Shown: positions 23,301 to 37,600 of the stretch, piece by piece | Position numbering within the stretch: the stretch's first letter is position 1 | Layout: each line of letters opens with the position of its first letter | Source: Chaunax sp. Z400 | Taxonomy: Eukaryota > Chordata > Actinopteri > Lophiiformes > Chaunacidae | Length of the DNA: 64,000 nucleotides | Assembly (NCBI GenBank): GCA_037577475.1 | Contig: JBAGJB010000221.1 | Location: 124,001 to 188,000 of the forward strand | Direction of reading: 5' to 3' | The notes under the pieces: model-generated | Database searches by the model: none | Seen by the model: the letters and a program-made list of their open reading frames with translations, nothing else | Told to the model about the DNA's origin: nothing | Position numbers and translations under genes: made by a program

Positions 23301-24971
23301 GAGAAGTCTGGCGTGTTCAGAGACCACGAATTATGTCCGACGGATCAGGGTCCCGAGTCTCTACGACCTTCCGTTCCCGAGTTATACTCAAGTTTATTTT
23401 CCCATTGAAGTGAATGGGCTTTGGTTCGCCTATGGTGAATGTGTGTATCTCGGAAACGGAAGGTCGTAGAGACTCGGGACCAACGTCCGTCTAGGGGTTT
23501 ATGTGGTCTCTGAGAACACCAGTCTTTGTCCCGAGTCTGTGCGACCTTCCTTTCCCGAGATATGACATGTCCAGTAGGGGCGTATTTTGAATGTCTGTAT
23601 CTCGGGAACGGAAGGTCGTAGAGACTCGGGGAGAAGTCTGGCGTGTTCAGAGACCACGAATTATGTCCGACGGATCAGGGTCCCGAGTCTCTACGACCTT
23701 CCGTTCCCGAGTTATACTCAAGTTTATTTTCCCATTGAAGTGAATGGGCTTTGGTTCGCCTATGGTGAATGTGTGTATCTCGGAAACGGAAGGTCGTAGA
23801 GACTCGGGACCAACGTCCGTCTAGGGGTTTATGTGGTCTCTGAGAACACCAGTCTTTGTCCCGAGTCTGTGCGACCTTCCTTTCCCGAGATATGACATGT
23901 CCAGTAGGGGCGTATTTTGAATGTCTGTATCTCGGGAACGGAAGGTCGTAGAGACTCGCGGACAAGTGTGGGTTAGGGGTTAGGGTTAGGGTTAGGTTAG
24001 GTTAAGGGGATAAAAACTCAATCGGGGCCCTACCCGGGTTGGTAACTTTTGAACGGAAGGTCGTAGAGACTCGGGGATAAGCTCTTTCAATGGTTTTATG
24101 GGGTCTCCAAGAACGCCAGCAGGTAAACCGAGTCCCTACGACTTACGTTTCCCGAGATATGACATGTATTTTTGGTGATTTTTGGAATGTTTGTATCTCG
24201 GGAACGGAAGGTCGTAGAGACTCGGGGAGAAGTCTGGCGTGTTCAGAGACCACGAATTATGTCCGACGGATCAGGGTCCCGAGTCTCTACGACCTTCTGT
24301 TCCCGAGTTATACTCAAGTTCATTTTCCCATTGAAGTGAATGGGGTTTGGTTCGCCTATAGTGAATGTGTGTATCTCGGAAACGGAAGGTCGTAGAGACT
24401 CGGGACCAACGTCCGTCTAGGGGTTTATGTGGTCTCTGAGAACACCAGTCTTTGTCCCGAGTCTGTGCGACCTTCCTTTCCCGAGATATGACATGTCCAG
24501 TAGGGGCGTATTTTGAATGTCTGTATCTCGGGAACGGAAGGTCGTAGAGACTCGGGGAGAAGTCTGACGTGTTCAGAGACCACGAATTATGTCCGACGGA
24601 TCAGGGTCCCGAGTCTCTACGACCTTCCGTTCCCGAGTTATACTCAAGTTTATTTTCCCATTGAAGTGAATGGGCTTTGGTTCGCCTATAGTGAATGTGT
24701 GTATCTCGGAAACGGAAGGTCGTAGAGACTCGGGACCAACGTCCGTCTAGGGGTTTATGTGGTCTCTGAGAACACCAGTCTTTGTCCCGAGTCTGTGCGA
24801 CCTTCCTTTCCCGAGATATGACATGTCCAGTAGGGGCGTATTTTGAATGTCTGTATCTCGGGAACGGAAGGTCGTAGAGACTCGCGGACAAGTGTGGGTT
24901 AGGGGTTAGGGTTAGGGTTAGGTTAGGTTAAGGGGATAAAAACTCAATCGGGGCCCTACCCGGGTTGGTAA
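17361..24971. repeat. Block 4: 2,712-bp and 1,256-bp nested duplications
   Basis: Unit order: ACBCT (17361), ACBCT (18110), ABC-ACBCT (18859), ACBCT (20073), ACBCT (20822), ABC-ACBCT (21571), ABCBCBCT (22790), ABCBCT (24046). The stretch from about 16,769 to 19,480 repeats at about 19,481-22,192 (offset 2,712), sharing ACTCAGGACC, AAGAATGCC, AACGCTAGC and a 10-bp deletion. The stretch 22,345-23,270 repeats at 23,601-24,526 (offset 1,256). Confidence 0.86.
19340..19480 (+). repeat. Module A with 10-bp spacer deletion
   Basis: The spacer normally has two ATTTTTGG copies; here one copy and the intervening TG are lost, giving TGTATTTTTGGAATG and a 141-bp module. This is typical of replication slippage between 8-bp direct repeats. 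The same deletion is at 22,052-22,192, its partner in the 2,712-bp duplication. Confidence 0.87.
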
Positions 24972-27900
24972 CTTTTGAACGGAAGGTCGTAGAGACTCGG
25001 GGATAAGCTCTTTCAATGGTTTTATGGGGTCTCCAAGAACGCCAGCAGGTAAACCGAGTCCCTACGACTTACGGTTCCCGAGATATGACATGTATTTTTG
25101 GTGATTTTTGGAATGTTTGTATCTCGGGAACGGAAGGTTGTAGAGACTCGGGGAGAAGTCTGGCGTGTTCAGAGACCACGAATTATGTCCGACGGATCAG
25201 GGTCCCGAGTCTCTACGACCTTCCGTTCCCGAGTTATACTCAAGTTAATTTTCCCATTGAAGTGAATGGGGTTTGGTTCGCCTATAGTGAATGTGTGTAT
25301 CTCGGAAACGGAAGGTCGTAGAGACTCGGGACCAACGTCCTTCTAGGGGTTTATGTGGTCTCTGAGAACACCAGTCTTTGTCCCGAGTCTGTGCGACCTT
25401 CCTTTCCCGAGATATGACATGTCCAGTAGGGGCGTATTTTGAATGTCTGTATCTCGGGAACGGAAGGTCGTAGAGACTCGCGGACAAGTGTGGGTTAGGG
25501 GTTAGGGTTAGGGTTAGGGTTAGGTTAAGGGGATAAAAACTCAATCGGGGCCCTACCCGGGTTGGTAACTTTTGAACGGAAGGTCGTAGAGACTCGGGGA
25601 TAAGCTCTTTCAATGGTTTTATGGGGTCTCCAAGAACGCCAGCAGGTAAACCGAGTCCCTACGACTTACGTTTCCCGAGATATGACATGTATTTTTGGTG
25701 ATTTTTGGAATGTTTGTATCTCGGGAACGGAAGGTCGTAGAGACTCGGGACCAACGTCCGTCTAGGGGTTTATGTGGTCTCTGAGAACACCAGTCTTTGT
25801 CCCGAGTCTGTGCGACCTTCCTTTCCCGAGATATGACATGTCCAGTAGGGGCGTATTTTGAATGTCTGTATCTCGGGAACGGAAGGTCGTAGAGACTCGG
25901 GGAGAAGTCTGGCGTGTTCAGAGACCACGAATTATGTCCGACGGATCAGGGTCCCGAGTCTCTACGACCTTCCGTTCCCGAGTTATACTCAAGTTTATTT
26001 TCCCATTGAAGTGAATGGGCTTTGGTTCGCCTATGGTGAATGTGTGTATCTCGGAAACGGAAGGTCGTAGAGACTCGGGACCAACGTCCGTCTAGGGGTT
26101 TATGTGGTCTCTGAGAACACCAGTCTTTGTCCCGAGTCTGTGCGACCTTCCTTTCCCGAGATATGACATGTCCAGTAGGGGCGTATTTTGAATGTCTGTA
26201 TCTCGGGAACGGAAGGTCGTAGAGACTCGCGGACAAGTGTGGGTTAGGGGTTAGGGTTAGGGTTAGGTTAGGTTAAGGGGATAAAAACTCAATCGGGGCC
26301 CTACCCGGGTTGGTAACTTTTGAACGGAAGGTCGTAGAGACTCGGGGATAAGCTCTTTCAATGGTTTTATGGGGTCTCCAAGAACGCCAGCAGGTAAACC
26401 GAGTCCCTACGACTTACGTTTCCCGAGATATGACATGTATTTTTGGTGATTTTTGGAATGTTTGTATCTCGGGAACGGAAGGTCGTAGAGACTCGGGGAG
26501 AAGTCTGGCGTGTTCAGAGACCACGAATTATGTCCGACGGATCAGGGTCCCGAGTCTCTACGACCTTCCGTTCCCGAGTTATACTCAAGTTCATTTTCCC
26601 ATTGAAGTGAATGGGGTTTGGTTCGCCTATAGTGAATGTGTGTATCTCGGAAACGGAAGGTCGTAGAGACTCGGGACCAACGTCCGTCTAGGGGTTTATG
26701 TGGTCTCTGAGAACACCAGTCTTTGTCCCGAGTCTGTGCGACCTTCCTTTCCCGAGATATGACATGTCCAGTAGGGGCGTATTTTGAATGTCTGTATCTC
26801 GGGAACGGAAGGTCGTAGAGACTCGCGGACAAGTGTGGGTTAGGGGTTAGGGTTAGGGTTAGGTTAGTTTAAGGGGATAAAAACTCAATCGGGGCCCTAC
26901 CCGGGTTGGTAACTTTTGAACGGAAGGTCGTAGAGACTCGGGGATAAGCTCTTTCAATGGTTTTATGGGGTCTCCAAGAACGCCAGCAGGTAAACCGAGT
27001 CCCTACGACTTACGGTTCCCGAGATATGACATGTATTTTTGGTGATTTTTGGAATGTTTGTATCTCGGGAACGGAAGGTCGTAGAGACTCGGGACCAACG
27101 TCCGTCTAGGGGTTTATGTGGTCTCTGAGAACACCAGTCTTTGTCCCGAGTCTGTGCGACCTTCCTTTCCCGAGATATGACATGTCCAGTAGGGGCGTAT
27201 TTTGAATGTCTGTATCTCGGGAACGGAAGGTCGTAGAGACTCGGGGAGAAGTCTGGCGTGTTCAGAGACCACGAATTATGTCCGACGGATCAGGGTCCCG
27301 AGTCTCTACGACCTTCCGTTCCCGAGTTATACTCAAGTTTATTTTCCCATTGAAGTGAATGGGCTTTGGTTCGCCTATGGTGAATGTGTGTATCTCGGAA
27401 ACGGAAGGTCGTAGAGACTCGGGACCAACGTCCGTCTAGGGGTTTATGTGGTCTCTGAGAACACCAGTCTTTGTCCCGAGTCTGTGCGACCTTCCTTTCC
27501 CGAGATATGACATGTCCAGTAGGGGCGTATTTTGAATGTCTGTATCTCGGGAACGGAAGGTCGTAGAGACTCGCGGACAAGTGTGGGTTAGGGGTTAGGG
27601 TTAGGGTTAGGTTAGGTTAAGGGGATAAAAACTCAATCGGGGCCCTACCCGGGTTGGTAACTTTTGAACGGAAGGTCGTAGAGACTCGGGGATAAGCTCT
27701 TTCAATGGTTTTATGGGGTCTCCAAGAACGCCAGCAGGTAAACCGAGTCCCTACGACTTACGTTTCCCGAGATATGACATGTATTTTTGGTGATTTTTGG
27801 AATGTTTGTATCTCGGGAACGGAAGGTCGTAGAGACTCGGGGAGAAGTCTGGCGTGTTCAGAGACCACGAATTATGTCCGACGGATCAGGGTCCCGAGTC

Positions 27901-30900
27901 TCTACGACCTTCCGTTCCCGAGTTATACTCAAGTTCATTTTCCCATTGAAGTGAATGGGGTTTGGTTCGCCTATAGTGAATGTGTGTATCTCGGAAACGG
28001 AAGGTCGTAGAGACTCGGGACCAACGTCCGTCTAGGGGTTTATGTGGTCTCTGAGAACACCAGTCTTTGTCCCGAGTCTGTGCGACCTTCCTTTCCCGAG
28101 ATATGACATGTCCAGTAGGGGCGTATTTTGAATGTCTGTATCTCGGGAACGGAAGGTCGTAGAGACTCGCGGACAAGTGTGGGTTAGGGGTTAGGGTTAG
28201 GGTTAGGTTAGTTTAAGGGGATAAAAACTCAATCGGGGCCCTACCCGGGTTGGTAACTTTTGAACGGAAGGTCGTAGAGACTCGGGGATAAGCTCTTTCA
28301 ATGGTTTTATGGGGTCTCCAAGAACGCCAGCAGGTAAACCGAGTCCCTACGACTTACGTTTCCCGAGATATGACGTATTTTTGGTGATTTTTGGAATGTT
28401 TGTATCTCGGGAACGGAAGGTCGTAGAGACTCGGGACCAACGTCCGTCTAGGGGTTTATGTGGTCTCTGAGAACACCAGTCTTTGTCCCGAGTCTGTGCG
28501 ACCTTCCTTTCCCGAGATATGACATGTCCAGTAGGGGCGTATTTTGAATGTCTGTATCTCGGGAACGGAAGGTCGTAGAGACTCGGGGAGAAGTCTGGCG
28601 TGTTCAGAGACCACGAATTATGTCCGACGGATCAGGGTCCAGAGTCTCTACGACCTTCCGTTCCCGAGTTATACTCAAGTTTATTTTCCCATTGAAGTGA
28701 ATGGGCTTTGGTTCGCCTATAGTGAATGTGTGTATCTCGGAAACGGAAGGTCGTAGAGACTCGGGACCAACGTCCGTCTAGGGGTTTATGTGGTCTCTGA
28801 GAACACCAGTCTTTGTCCCGAGTCTGTGCGACCTTCCTTTCCCGAGATATGACATGTCCAGTAGGGGCGTATTTTGAATGTCTGTATCTCGGGAACGGAA
28901 GGTCGTAGAGACTCGGGGATAAGCTCTTTCAATGGTTTTATGGGGTCTCCAAGAACGCCAGCAGGTAAACCGAGATTCTACGACTTACGGTTCCCGAGAT
29001 ATGACATGTATTTTTGGTGATTTTTGGAATGTTTGTATCTCGGGAACGGAAGGTCGTAGAGACTCGGGACCAACGTCCGTCTAGGGGTTTATGTGGTCTC
29101 TGAGAACACCAGTCTTTGTCCCGAGTCTGTGCGACCTTCCTTTCCCGAGATATGACATGTCCAGTAGGGGCGTATTTTGAATGTCTGTATCTCGGGAACG
29201 GAAGGTCGTAGAGACTCGGGGATAAGCTCTTTCAATGGTTTTATGGGGTCTCCAAGAACGCCAGCAGGTAAACCGAGTCTCTACGACTTACGGTTCCCGA
29301 GATATGACATGTATTTTTGGTGATTTTTGGAATGTTTGTATCTCGGGAACGGAAGGTCGTAGAGACTCGGGGAGAAGTCTGGCGTGTTCAGAGACCACGA
29401 ATTATGTCCGACGGATCAGGGTCCCGAGTCTCTACGACCTTCCGTTCCCGAGTTATACTCAAGTTAATCTTCCCATTGAAGTGAATGGGGTTTGGTTCGC
29501 TTATAGTGAATGTGTGTATCTCTGAAACGGAAGGTCGTAGAGACTCGGGACCAACGTCCTTCTAGGGGTTTATGTGGTCTCTGAGAACACCAGTCTTTGT
29601 CCCGAGTCTGTGCGACCTTCCTTTCCCGAGATATGACATGTCCAGTAGGGGTGTATTTTGAATGTCTGTATCTCGGGAACGGAAGGTCGTAGAGACTCGC
29701 AGACAAGTGTGGGTTAGGGGTTAGGGTTAGGGTTAGGGTTAGGTTAAGGGGATAAAAACTCAATCGGGGCCCTACCCGGGTTGGTAACTTTTGAACGGAA
29801 GGTCGTAGAGACTCGGGGATAAGCTCTTTCAATGGTTTTATGGGGTCTCCAAGAACGCCAGCAGGTAAACCGAGTCCCTACGACTTACGGTTCCCGAGAT
29901 ATGACATGTATTTTTGGTGATTTTTGGAATGTTTGTATCTCGGGAACGGAAGGTCGTAGAGACTCGGGACCAACGTCCGTCTAGGGGTTTATGTGGTCTC
30001 TGAGAACACCAGTCTTTGTCCCGAGTCTGTGCGACCTTCCTTTCCCGAGATATGACATGTCCAGTAGGGGCGTATTTTGAATGTCTGTATCTCGGGAACG
30101 GAAGGTCGTAGAGACTCGGGGAGAAGTCTGGCGTGTTCAGAGACCACGAATTATGTCCGACGGATCAGGGTCCCGAGTCTCTACGACCTTCCGTTCCCGA
30201 GTTATACTCAAGTTTATTTTCCCATTGAAGTGAATGGGCTTTGGTTCGCCTATAGTGAATGTGTGTATCTCGGAAACGGAAGGTCGTAGAGACTCGGGAC
30301 CAACGTCCGTCTAGGGGTTTATGTGGTCTCTGAGAACACCAGTCTTTGTCCCGAGTCTGTGCGACCTTCCTTTCCCGAGATATGACATGTCCAGTAAGGG
30401 CGTATTTTGAATGTCTGTATCTCGGGAACGGAAGGTCGTAGAGACTCGCGGACAAGTGTGGGTTAGGGGTTAGGGTTAGGGTTACGTTAGGTTAAGGGGA
30501 TAAAAACTCAATCGGGGCCCTACCCGGGTTGGTAACTTTTGAACGGAAGGTCGTAGAGACTCGGGGATAAGCTCTTTCAATGGTTTTATGGGGTCTCCAA
30601 GAACGCCAGCAGGTAAACCGAGTCCCTACGACTTACGTTTCCCGAGATATGACATGTATTTTTGGTGATTTTTGGAATGTTTGTATCTCGGGAACGGAAG
30701 GTCGTAGAGACTCGGGGAGAAGTCTGGCGTGTTCAGAGACCACGAATTATGTCCGACGGATCAGGGTCCCGAGTCTCTACGACCTTCCGTTCCCGAGTTA
30801 TACTCAAGTTCATTTTCCCATTGAAGTGAATGGGGTTTGGTTCGCCTATAGTGAATGTGTGTATCTCGGAAACGGAAGGTCGTAGAGACTCGGGACCAAC

Positions 30901-33900
30901 GTCCGTCTAGGGGTTTATGTGGTCTCTGAGAACACCAGTCTTTGTCCCGAGTCTGTGCGACCTTCCTTTCCCGAGATATGACATGTCCAGTAGGGGCGTA
31001 TTTTGAATGTCTGTATCTCGGGAACGGAAGGTCGTAGAGACTCGCGGACAAGTGTGGGTTAGGGGTTAGGGTTAGGGTTAGGTTAGTTTAAGGGGATAAA
31101 AACTCAATCGGGGCCCTACCCGGGTTGGTAACTTTTGAACGGAAGGTCGTAGAGACTCGGGGATAAGCTCTTTCAATGGTTTTATGGGGTCTCCAAGAAC
31201 GCCAGCAGGTAAACCGAGTCCCTACGACTTCCGGTTCCCGAGATATGACATGTATTTTTGGTGATTTTTGGAATGTTTGTATCTCGGGAACAGAAGGTCG
31301 TAGAGACTCGGGGAGAAGTCTGGCGTGTTCAGAGACCACGAATTATGTCCGACGGATCAGGGTCCCAAGTCTCTACGACCTTCCGTTCCCGAGTTATACT
31401 CAAGTTTATTTTCCCATTGAAGGGAATGGGCTTTGGTTCGCCTATAGTGAATGTGTGTATCTCGGAAACGGAAGGTCGTAGAGACTCGGGACCAACGTCC
31501 GTCTAGGGGTTTATGTGGTCTCTGAGAACACCAGTCTTTGTCCCGAGTCTGTGCGACCTTCCTTTCCCGAGATATGACATGTCCAGTAGGGGCGTATTTT
31601 GAATGTCTGTATCTCAGGAACGGAAGGTCGTAGAGACTCGCGGACAAGTGTGGGTTAGGGGTTAGGGTTAGGGTTAGGTTAGGTTAAGGGGATAAAAACT
31701 CAATCGGGGCCCTACCCGGGTTGGTAACTTTTGAACGGAAGGTCGTAGAGACTCGGGGATAAGCTCTTTCAATGGTTTTATGGGGTCTCCAAGAACGCCA
31801 GCAGGTAAACCGAGTCCCTACGACTTACGTTTCCCGAGATATGACATGTATTTTTGGTGATTTTTGGAATGTTTGTATCTCGGGAACGGAAGGTCGTAGA
31901 GACTCGGGGAGAAGTCTGGCGTGTTCAGAGACCACGAATTATGTCCGACGGATCAGGGTCCCGAATCTCTACGACCTTCCGTTCCCGAGTTATACTCAAG
32001 TTCATTTTCCCATTGAAGTGAATGGGGTTTGGTTCGCCTATAGTGAATGTGTGTATCTCGGAAACGGAAGGTCGTAGAGACTCGGGACCAACGTCCGTCT
32101 AGGGGTTTATGTGGTCTCTGAGAACACCAGTCTTTGTCCCGAGTCTGTGCGACCTTCCTTTCCCGAGATATGACATGTCCAGTAGGGGCGTATTTTGAAT
32201 GTCTGTATCTCGGGAACGGAAGGTCGTAGAGACTCGCGGACAAGTGTGGGTTAGGGGTTAGGGTTAGGGTTAGGTTAGTTTAAGGGGATAAAAACTCAAT
32301 CGGGGCCCTACCCGGGTTGGTAACTTTTGAACGGAAGGTCGTAGAAACTCGGGGATAAGCTCTTTCAATGGTTTTATGGGGTCTCCAAGAACGCCAGCAG
32401 GTAAACCGAGTCCCTACGACTTACGGTTCCCGAGATATGACATGTATTTTTGGTGATTTTTGGAATGTTTGTATCTCGGGAACGGAAGGTCGTAGAGACT
32501 CGGGACCAACGTCCGTCTAGGGGTTTATGTGGTCTCTGAGAACACAAGTCTTTGTCCCGAGTCTGTGCGACCTTCCTTTCCCGAGATATGACATGTCCAG
32601 TAGGGGCGTATTTTGAATGTCTCTATCTCGGGAACGGAAGGTCGTAGAGACTCGGGGATAAGCTCTTTCAATGGTTTTATGGGGTCTCCAAGAACGCCAG
32701 CAGGTAAACCGAGTCCCTACGACTTACGGTTCCCGAGATATGCCATGTATTTTTGGTGATTTTTGGAATGTTTGTATCTCGGGAACGGAAGGTCGTAGAG
32801 ACTCGGGGAGAAGTCTGGCGTGTTCAGAGACCACGAATTATGTCCGACGGATCAGGGTCCCGAGTCTCTACGACCTTCCGTTCCCGAGTTATACTCAAGT
32901 TTATTTTCCCATTGAAGTGAATGGGCTTTGGTTCGCCTATAGTGAATGTGTGTATCTCGGAAACGGAAGGTCGTAGAGACTCGGGACCAACGTCCGTTTA
33001 GGGGTTTATGTGGTCTCTGAGAACACCAGTCTTTGTCCCGAGTCTGTGCGACCTTCCTTTCCCGATATATGACATGTCCAGTAGGGGCGTATTTTGAATG
33101 TCTGTATCTCGGGAACGGAAGGTCGTAGAGACTCGGGGAGAAGTCTGACGTGTTCAGAGACCACGAATTATGTCCGACGGATCAGGGTCCCGAGTCTCTA
33201 CGACCTTCCGTTCCCGAGTTATACTCAAGTTTATTGTCCCATTGAAGTGAATGGGCTTTGGTTCGCCTGTAGTGAATGTGTGTATCTCGGAAACGGAAGG
33301 TCGTAGAGACTCGGGACCAACGTCCGTCTAGGGGTTTATGTGGTCTCTGAGAACACCAGTCTTTGTCCCGAGTCTGTGCGACCTTCCTTTCCCGAGATAT
33401 GACATGTCCAGTAGGGGCGTATTTTGAATGTCTGTATCTCGGGAACGGAAGGTCGTAGAGACTCGGGGAGAAGTCTGGCGTGTTCAGAGACCACGAATTA
33501 TGTCCGACGGATCAGGGTCCCGAGTCTCTACGACCTTCCGTTCCCGAGTTATACTCAAGTTTATTTTCCCATTGAAGTGAATGGGCTTTGGTTCGCCTAT
33601 AGTGAATGTGTGTATCTCGGAAACGGAAGGTCGTAGAGACTCGGGACCAACGTCCGTCGAGGGGTTTATGTGGTCTCTGAGAACACCAGTCTTTGTCCCG
33701 AGTCTGTGCGACCTTCCTTTCCCGAGATATGACATGTCCAGTAGGGGCGTATTTTGAATGTCTGTATCTCGGGAACGGAAGGTCGTAGAGACTCGCGGAC
33801 AAGTGTGGGTTAGGGGTTAGGGTTAGGGTTAGGTTAAGGGGATAAAAACTCAATCGGGGCCCTACCCGGGTTGGTAACTTTTGAACGGAAGGTCGTAGAG

Positions 33901-34620
33901 ACTCGGGGATAAGCTCTTTCAATGGTTTTATGGGGTCTCCAAGAACGCCAGCAGGTAAACCGAGTCCCTACGACTTACGGTTCCCGAGATATGACATGTA
34001 TTTTTGGTGATTTTTGGAATGTTTGTATCTCGGGAACGGAAGGTCGTAGAGACTCGGGACCAACGTCCGTCTAGGGGTTTATGTGGTCTCTGAGAACACC
34101 AGTCTTTGTCCCGAGTCTGTGCGACCTTCCTTTCCCGAGATATGACATGTCCAGTAGGGGCGTATTTTGAATGTCTGTATCTCGGGAACGGAAGGTCGTA
34201 GAGACTCGGGGAGAAGTCTGGCGTGTTCAGAGACCACGAATTATGTCCGACGGATCAGGGTCCCGAGTCTCTACGACCTTCCGTTCCCGAGTTATACTCA
34301 AGTTTATTTTCCCATTGAAGTGAATGGGCTTTGGTTCGCCTATAGTGAATGTGTGTATCTCGGAAACGGAAGGTCGTAGAGACTCGGGACCAACGTCCGT
34401 CGAGGGGTTTATGTGGTCTCTGAGAACACCAGTCTTTGTCCCGAGTCTGTGCGACCTTCCTTTCCCGAGATATGACATGTCCAGTAGGGGTGTATTTTCA
34501 ATGTCTGTATCTCGGGAACGGAAGGTCGTAGAGACTCGCGGACAAGTGTGGGTTAGGGGTTAGGGTTAGGGTTAGGTTAAGGGGATAAAAACTCAATCGG
34601 GGCCCTACCCGGGTTGGTAA
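24972..34620. repeat. Block 5: right copy of the 17,260-bp-offset duplication
   Basis: The module order and private marks are the same as in 7712-17360. Differences I noticed are two adjacent substitutions (CGAGATTC at 28,975-28,976), one in GATATGCCATG (32,743) and one in TATTTTCAATG (34,499). The copy ends at the T at 34,511. Beyond it the offset drops to 16,511 because one 749-bp ACBCT unit (equivalent to 17,361-18,109) is missing. Confidence 0.88.
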
Positions 34621-37600
34621 CTTTTGAACGGAAGGTCGTAGAGACTCGGGGATAAGCTCTTTCAATGGTTTTATGGGGTCTCCAAGAATGCCAGCAGGTA
34701 AACCGAGTCCCTACGACTTACGGTTCCCGAGATATGACATGTATTTTTGGTGATTTTTGGAATGTTTGTATCTCGGGAACGGAAGGTCGTAGAGACTCGG
34801 GACCAACGTCCGTCTAGGGGTTTATGTGGTCTCTGAGAACACCAGTCTTTGTCCCGAGTCTGTGCGACCTTCCTTTCCCGAGATATGACATGTCCAGTAG
34901 GGGCGTATTTTGAATGTCTGTATCTCGGGAACGGAAGGTCGTAGAGACTCGGGGAGAAGTCTGGCGTGTTCAGAGACCACGAATTATGTCCGACGGATCA
35001 GGGTCCCGAGTCTCTACGACCTTCCGTTCCCGAGTTATACTCAAGTTCATTTTCCCATTGAAGTGAATGGGCTTTGGTTCGCCTATAGTGAATGTGTGTA
35101 TCTCTGAAACGGAAGGTCGTAGAGACTCGGGACCAACGTCCTTCTAGGGGTTTATGTGGTCTCTGAGAACACCAGTCTTTGTCCCGAGTCTGTGCGACCT
35201 TCCTTTCCCGAGATATGACATGTCCAGTAGGGGCGTATTTTGAATGTCTGTATCTCGGGAACGGAAGGTCGTAGAGACTCGCGGACAAGTGTGGGTTACG
35301 GGTTAGGGTTAGGGTTAGGTTAAGGGGATAAAAACTCAATCGGGGCCCTACCCGGGTTGGTAACTTTTGAACGGAAGGTCGTAGAGACTCGGGGATAAGC
35401 TCTTTCAATGGTTTTATGGGGTCTCCAAGAACGCCAGCAGGTAAACCGAGTCCCTACGACTTACGGTTCCCGAGATATGACATGTATTTTTGGTGATTTT
35501 TGGAATGTTTGTATCTCGGGAACGGAAGGTCGTAGAGACTCGGGGAGAAGTCTGGCGTGTTCAGAGACCACGAATTATGTCCGACGGATCAGGGTCCCGA
35601 GTCTCTACGACCTTCCGTTCCCGAGTTATACTCAAGTTCATTTTCCCATTGAAGTGAATGGGGTTTGGTTCGCCTATAGTGAATGTGTGTATCTCGGAAA
35701 CGGAAGGTCGTAGAGACTCGGGACCAACGTCCGTCTAGGGGTTTATGTGGTCTCTGAGAACACCAGTCTTTGTCCCGAGTCTGTGCGACCTTCCTTTCCC
35801 GAGATATGACATGTCCAATAGGGGCGTATTTTGAATGTCTGTATCTCGGGAACGGAAGGTCGTAGAGACTCGCGGACAAGTGTGGGTTAGGGGTTAGGGT
35901 TAGGGTTAGGTTAGTTTAAGGGGATAAAAACTCAATCGGGGCCCTACCCGGGTTGGTAACTTTTGAACGGAAGGTCGTAGAGACTCGGGGATAAGCTCTT
36001 TCAATGGTTTTATGGGGTCTCCAAGAACGCCAGCAGGTAAACCGAGTCCCTACGACTTACGGTTCCCGAGATATGACATGTATTTTTGGTGATTTTTGGA
36101 ATGTTTGTATCTCGGGAACGGAAGGTCGTAGAGACTCGGGGAGAAGTCTGGCGTGTTCAGAGACCACGAATTATGTCCGACGGATCAGGGTCCCGAGTCT
36201 CTACGACCTTCCGTTCCCGAGTTATACTCAAGTTCATTTTCCCATTGAAGTGAATGGGGTTTGGTTCGCCTATAGTGAATGTGTGTATCTCGGAAACGGA
36301 AGGTCGTAGAGACTCGGGACCAACGTCAGTCTAGGGGTTTATGTGGTCTCTGAGAACACCAGTCTTTGTCCCGAGTCTGTGCGACCTTCCTTTCCCGAGA
36401 TATGACATGTCCAGTAGGGGCGTATTTTGAATGTCTGTATCTCGGGAACGGAAGGTCGTAGAGACTCGGGGATAAGCTCTTTCAATGGTTTTATGGGGTC
36501 TCCAAGAACGCCAGCAGGTAAACCGAGTCTCTACGACTTACGTTTCCCGAGATATGACATGTATTTTTGGTGATTTTTGGAATGTTTGTATCTCGGGAAC
36601 GGAAGGTCGTAGAGACTCGGGGAGAAGTCTGGCGTGTTCAGAGACCACGAATTATGTCCGACGGATCAGGGTCCCGAGTCTCTACGACCTTCCGTTCCCG
36701 AGTTATACTCAAGTTCATTTTCCCATTGAAGTGAATGGGGTTTGGTTCGCCTATAGTGAATGTGTGTATCTCGGAAACGGAAGGTCGTAGAGACTCGGGA
36801 CCAACGTCCGTCTAGGGGTTTATGTGGTCTCTGAGAACACCAGTCTTTGTCCCGAGTCTGTGCGACCTTCCTTTCCCGAGATATGACATGTCCAGTAGGG
36901 GCGTATTTTGAATGTCTGTATCTCGGGAACGGAAGGTCGTAGAGACTCGCGGACAAGTGTGGGTTAGGGGTTAGGGTTAGGGTTAGGTTAGTTTAAGGGG
37001 ATAAAAACTCAATCGGGGCCCTACCCGGGTTGGTAACTTTTGAACGGAAGGTCGTAGAGACTCGGGGATAAGCTCTTTCAATGGTTTTATGGGGTCTCCA
37101 AGAACGCCAGCAGGTAAACCGAGTCCCTACGACTTACGGTTCCCGAGATATGACATGTATTTTTGGTGATTTTTGGAATGTTTGTATCTCGGGAACGGAA
37201 GGTCGTAGAGACTCGGGGAGAAGTCTGGCGTGTTCAGAGACCACGAATTATGTCCGACGGATCAGGGTCCCGAGTCTCTACGACCTTCCGTTCCCGAGTT
37301 ATACTCAAGTTCATTTTCCCATTGAAGTGAATGGGGTTTGGTTCGCCTATAGTGAATGTGTGTATCTCGGAAACGGAAGGTCGTAGAGACTCGGGACCAA
37401 CGTCAGTCTAGGGGTTTATGTGGTCTCTGAGAACACCAGTCTTTGTCCCGAGTCTGTGCGACCTTCCTTTCCCGAGATATGACATGTCCAGTAGGGGCGT
37501 ATTTTGAATGTCTGTATCTCGGGAACGGAAGGTCGTAGAGACTCGGGGATAAGCTCTTTCAATGGTTTTATGGGGTCTCCAAGAACGCCAGCAGGTAAAC

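Noticed and set aside
7712..34620. The 17,260-bp duplication as a pure assembly error
   Set aside because: Not adopted as the explanation because the copies differ at several sites and one lacks a 749-bp unit, which simple double-counting of the same reads would not produce. It cannot be excluded without reads.
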